Under the pieces are notes generated by a model that searched no databases, was not told the origin of the DNA, and saw nothing but the letters and a program-made list of their open reading frames with translations. A DNA stretch of 6,433 nt from an uncultured Porphyromonas sp. (GTDB lineage Bacteria > Bacteroidota > Bacteroidia > Bacteroidales > Porphyromonadaceae). Positions 6,362-6,433 of this stretch are shown piece by piece. A program made the translations under genes and the position numbers. The DNA is taken from positions 1 to 6,433 of the forward strand of contig CAMBHQ010000050.1 of the NCBI GenBank assembly GCA_945867245.1, written 5' to 3'. The first letter of the stretch is position 1. Every line of letters begins with the position of its first letter.

Positions 6362-6396
6362 AGGTGCTCTCTAGACTTTGCTCTAGTGAAGCACCT
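6362..6396. other. Second, imperfect hairpin overlapping the stop codon of the convergent gene
   Basis: AGGTGCT (6362-6368) pairs with AGCACCT (6390-6396). Inside, CTAGA (6371-6375) pairs with TCTAG (6382-6386) around a six-base loop. The minus-strand stop codon lies within it. TCTCTAGAC at 6368-6376 is also the exact reverse complement of GTCTAGAGA at 6298-6306, which flanks the main terminator, so alternative foldings exist. Confidence 0.4.
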
Positions 6397-6433
6397 CGAT
6401 GACTACACGGCGTGCTAGGCGTGCGTCTGTGCC
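6383..6433 (-). CDS. C-terminal end of a convergent gene, possibly an OmpA-family protein
   Basis: Reading from the right edge on the minus strand, the frame gives GTDARLARRVVIEVLH and then TAG at 6383-6385. The pattern of small and charged residues, then ARRVVIEV and a short tail, resembles the last helix and strand of the peptidoglycan-binding OmpA C-terminal domain, where NRRVE-like endings are usual. Only 16 residues are visible, so the family call is tentative. Its orientation towards the permease gene explains the symmetrical terminator between them. Confidence 0.5.
   Translation of the reverse strand, partial: GTDARLARRVVIEVLH

Noticed and set aside
6400..6433. Plus-strand ATG at 6400 as the start of a new gene
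   Set aside because: The frame gives an Arg-rich run without a promoter or leader, while the minus-strand reading gives a plausible protein end facing a terminator.

Overview
The window looks like a chromosomal segment of a Bacteroidota bacterium, probably of the Porphyromonas type. Four things point there. A TAnnTTTG promoter element lies upstream of the plus-strand genes. The start codons lack Shine-Dalgarno sequences. A DUF4369/thioredoxin-fold lipoprotein is present. An OMPP1/FadL-like outer-membrane protein sits beside a tyrosine-rich secreted protein. The genus is an inference; nothing here fixes the species. Coding DNA is moderately GC-rich, and CTAG tetranucleotides and CTA leucine codons are unusually common.

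Left part (1-1703, minus strand): a tyrosine/glycine/arginine/serine-rich secreted protein of 378 aa is followed after 41 bp by an outer-membrane beta-barrel protein of the OMPP1/FadL class, which runs off the left edge. They probably form one transcription unit for envelope proteins. Between 1704 and 2061 is a divergent control region with no convincing gene. It holds a promoter-like element for each direction and small palindromes.

Centre and right (2062-6268, plus strand): five tightly packed genes form a likely operon. They encode a DUF4369 lipoprotein with a cysteine-less thioredoxin-like domain, endonuclease III (nth), and a complete ABC importer of the nitrate/sulfonate/thiamine-precursor class (substrate-binding lipoprotein, ATPase, permease). 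Spacings are 8 bp, 11 bp, a 1-base overlap and a 14-base overlap. The importer's substrate cannot be read from the sequence. The permease stops at an amber codon, and the seven in-frame codons after it look like the usual C-terminal tail of such permeases, so a recent stop mutation is plausible.

Right edge (6293-6433): a perfect 20-bp stem hairpin lies between the permease and the convergent 3' end of another gene, whose last 16 residues resemble the end of an OmpA-type domain. It is very likely a bidirectional terminator. Most of the window is ordinary core and envelope gene content. The items most worth checking are the amber codon in the permease, the low-complexity tyrosine-rich protein, and the thioredoxin-like domain without its cysteines.
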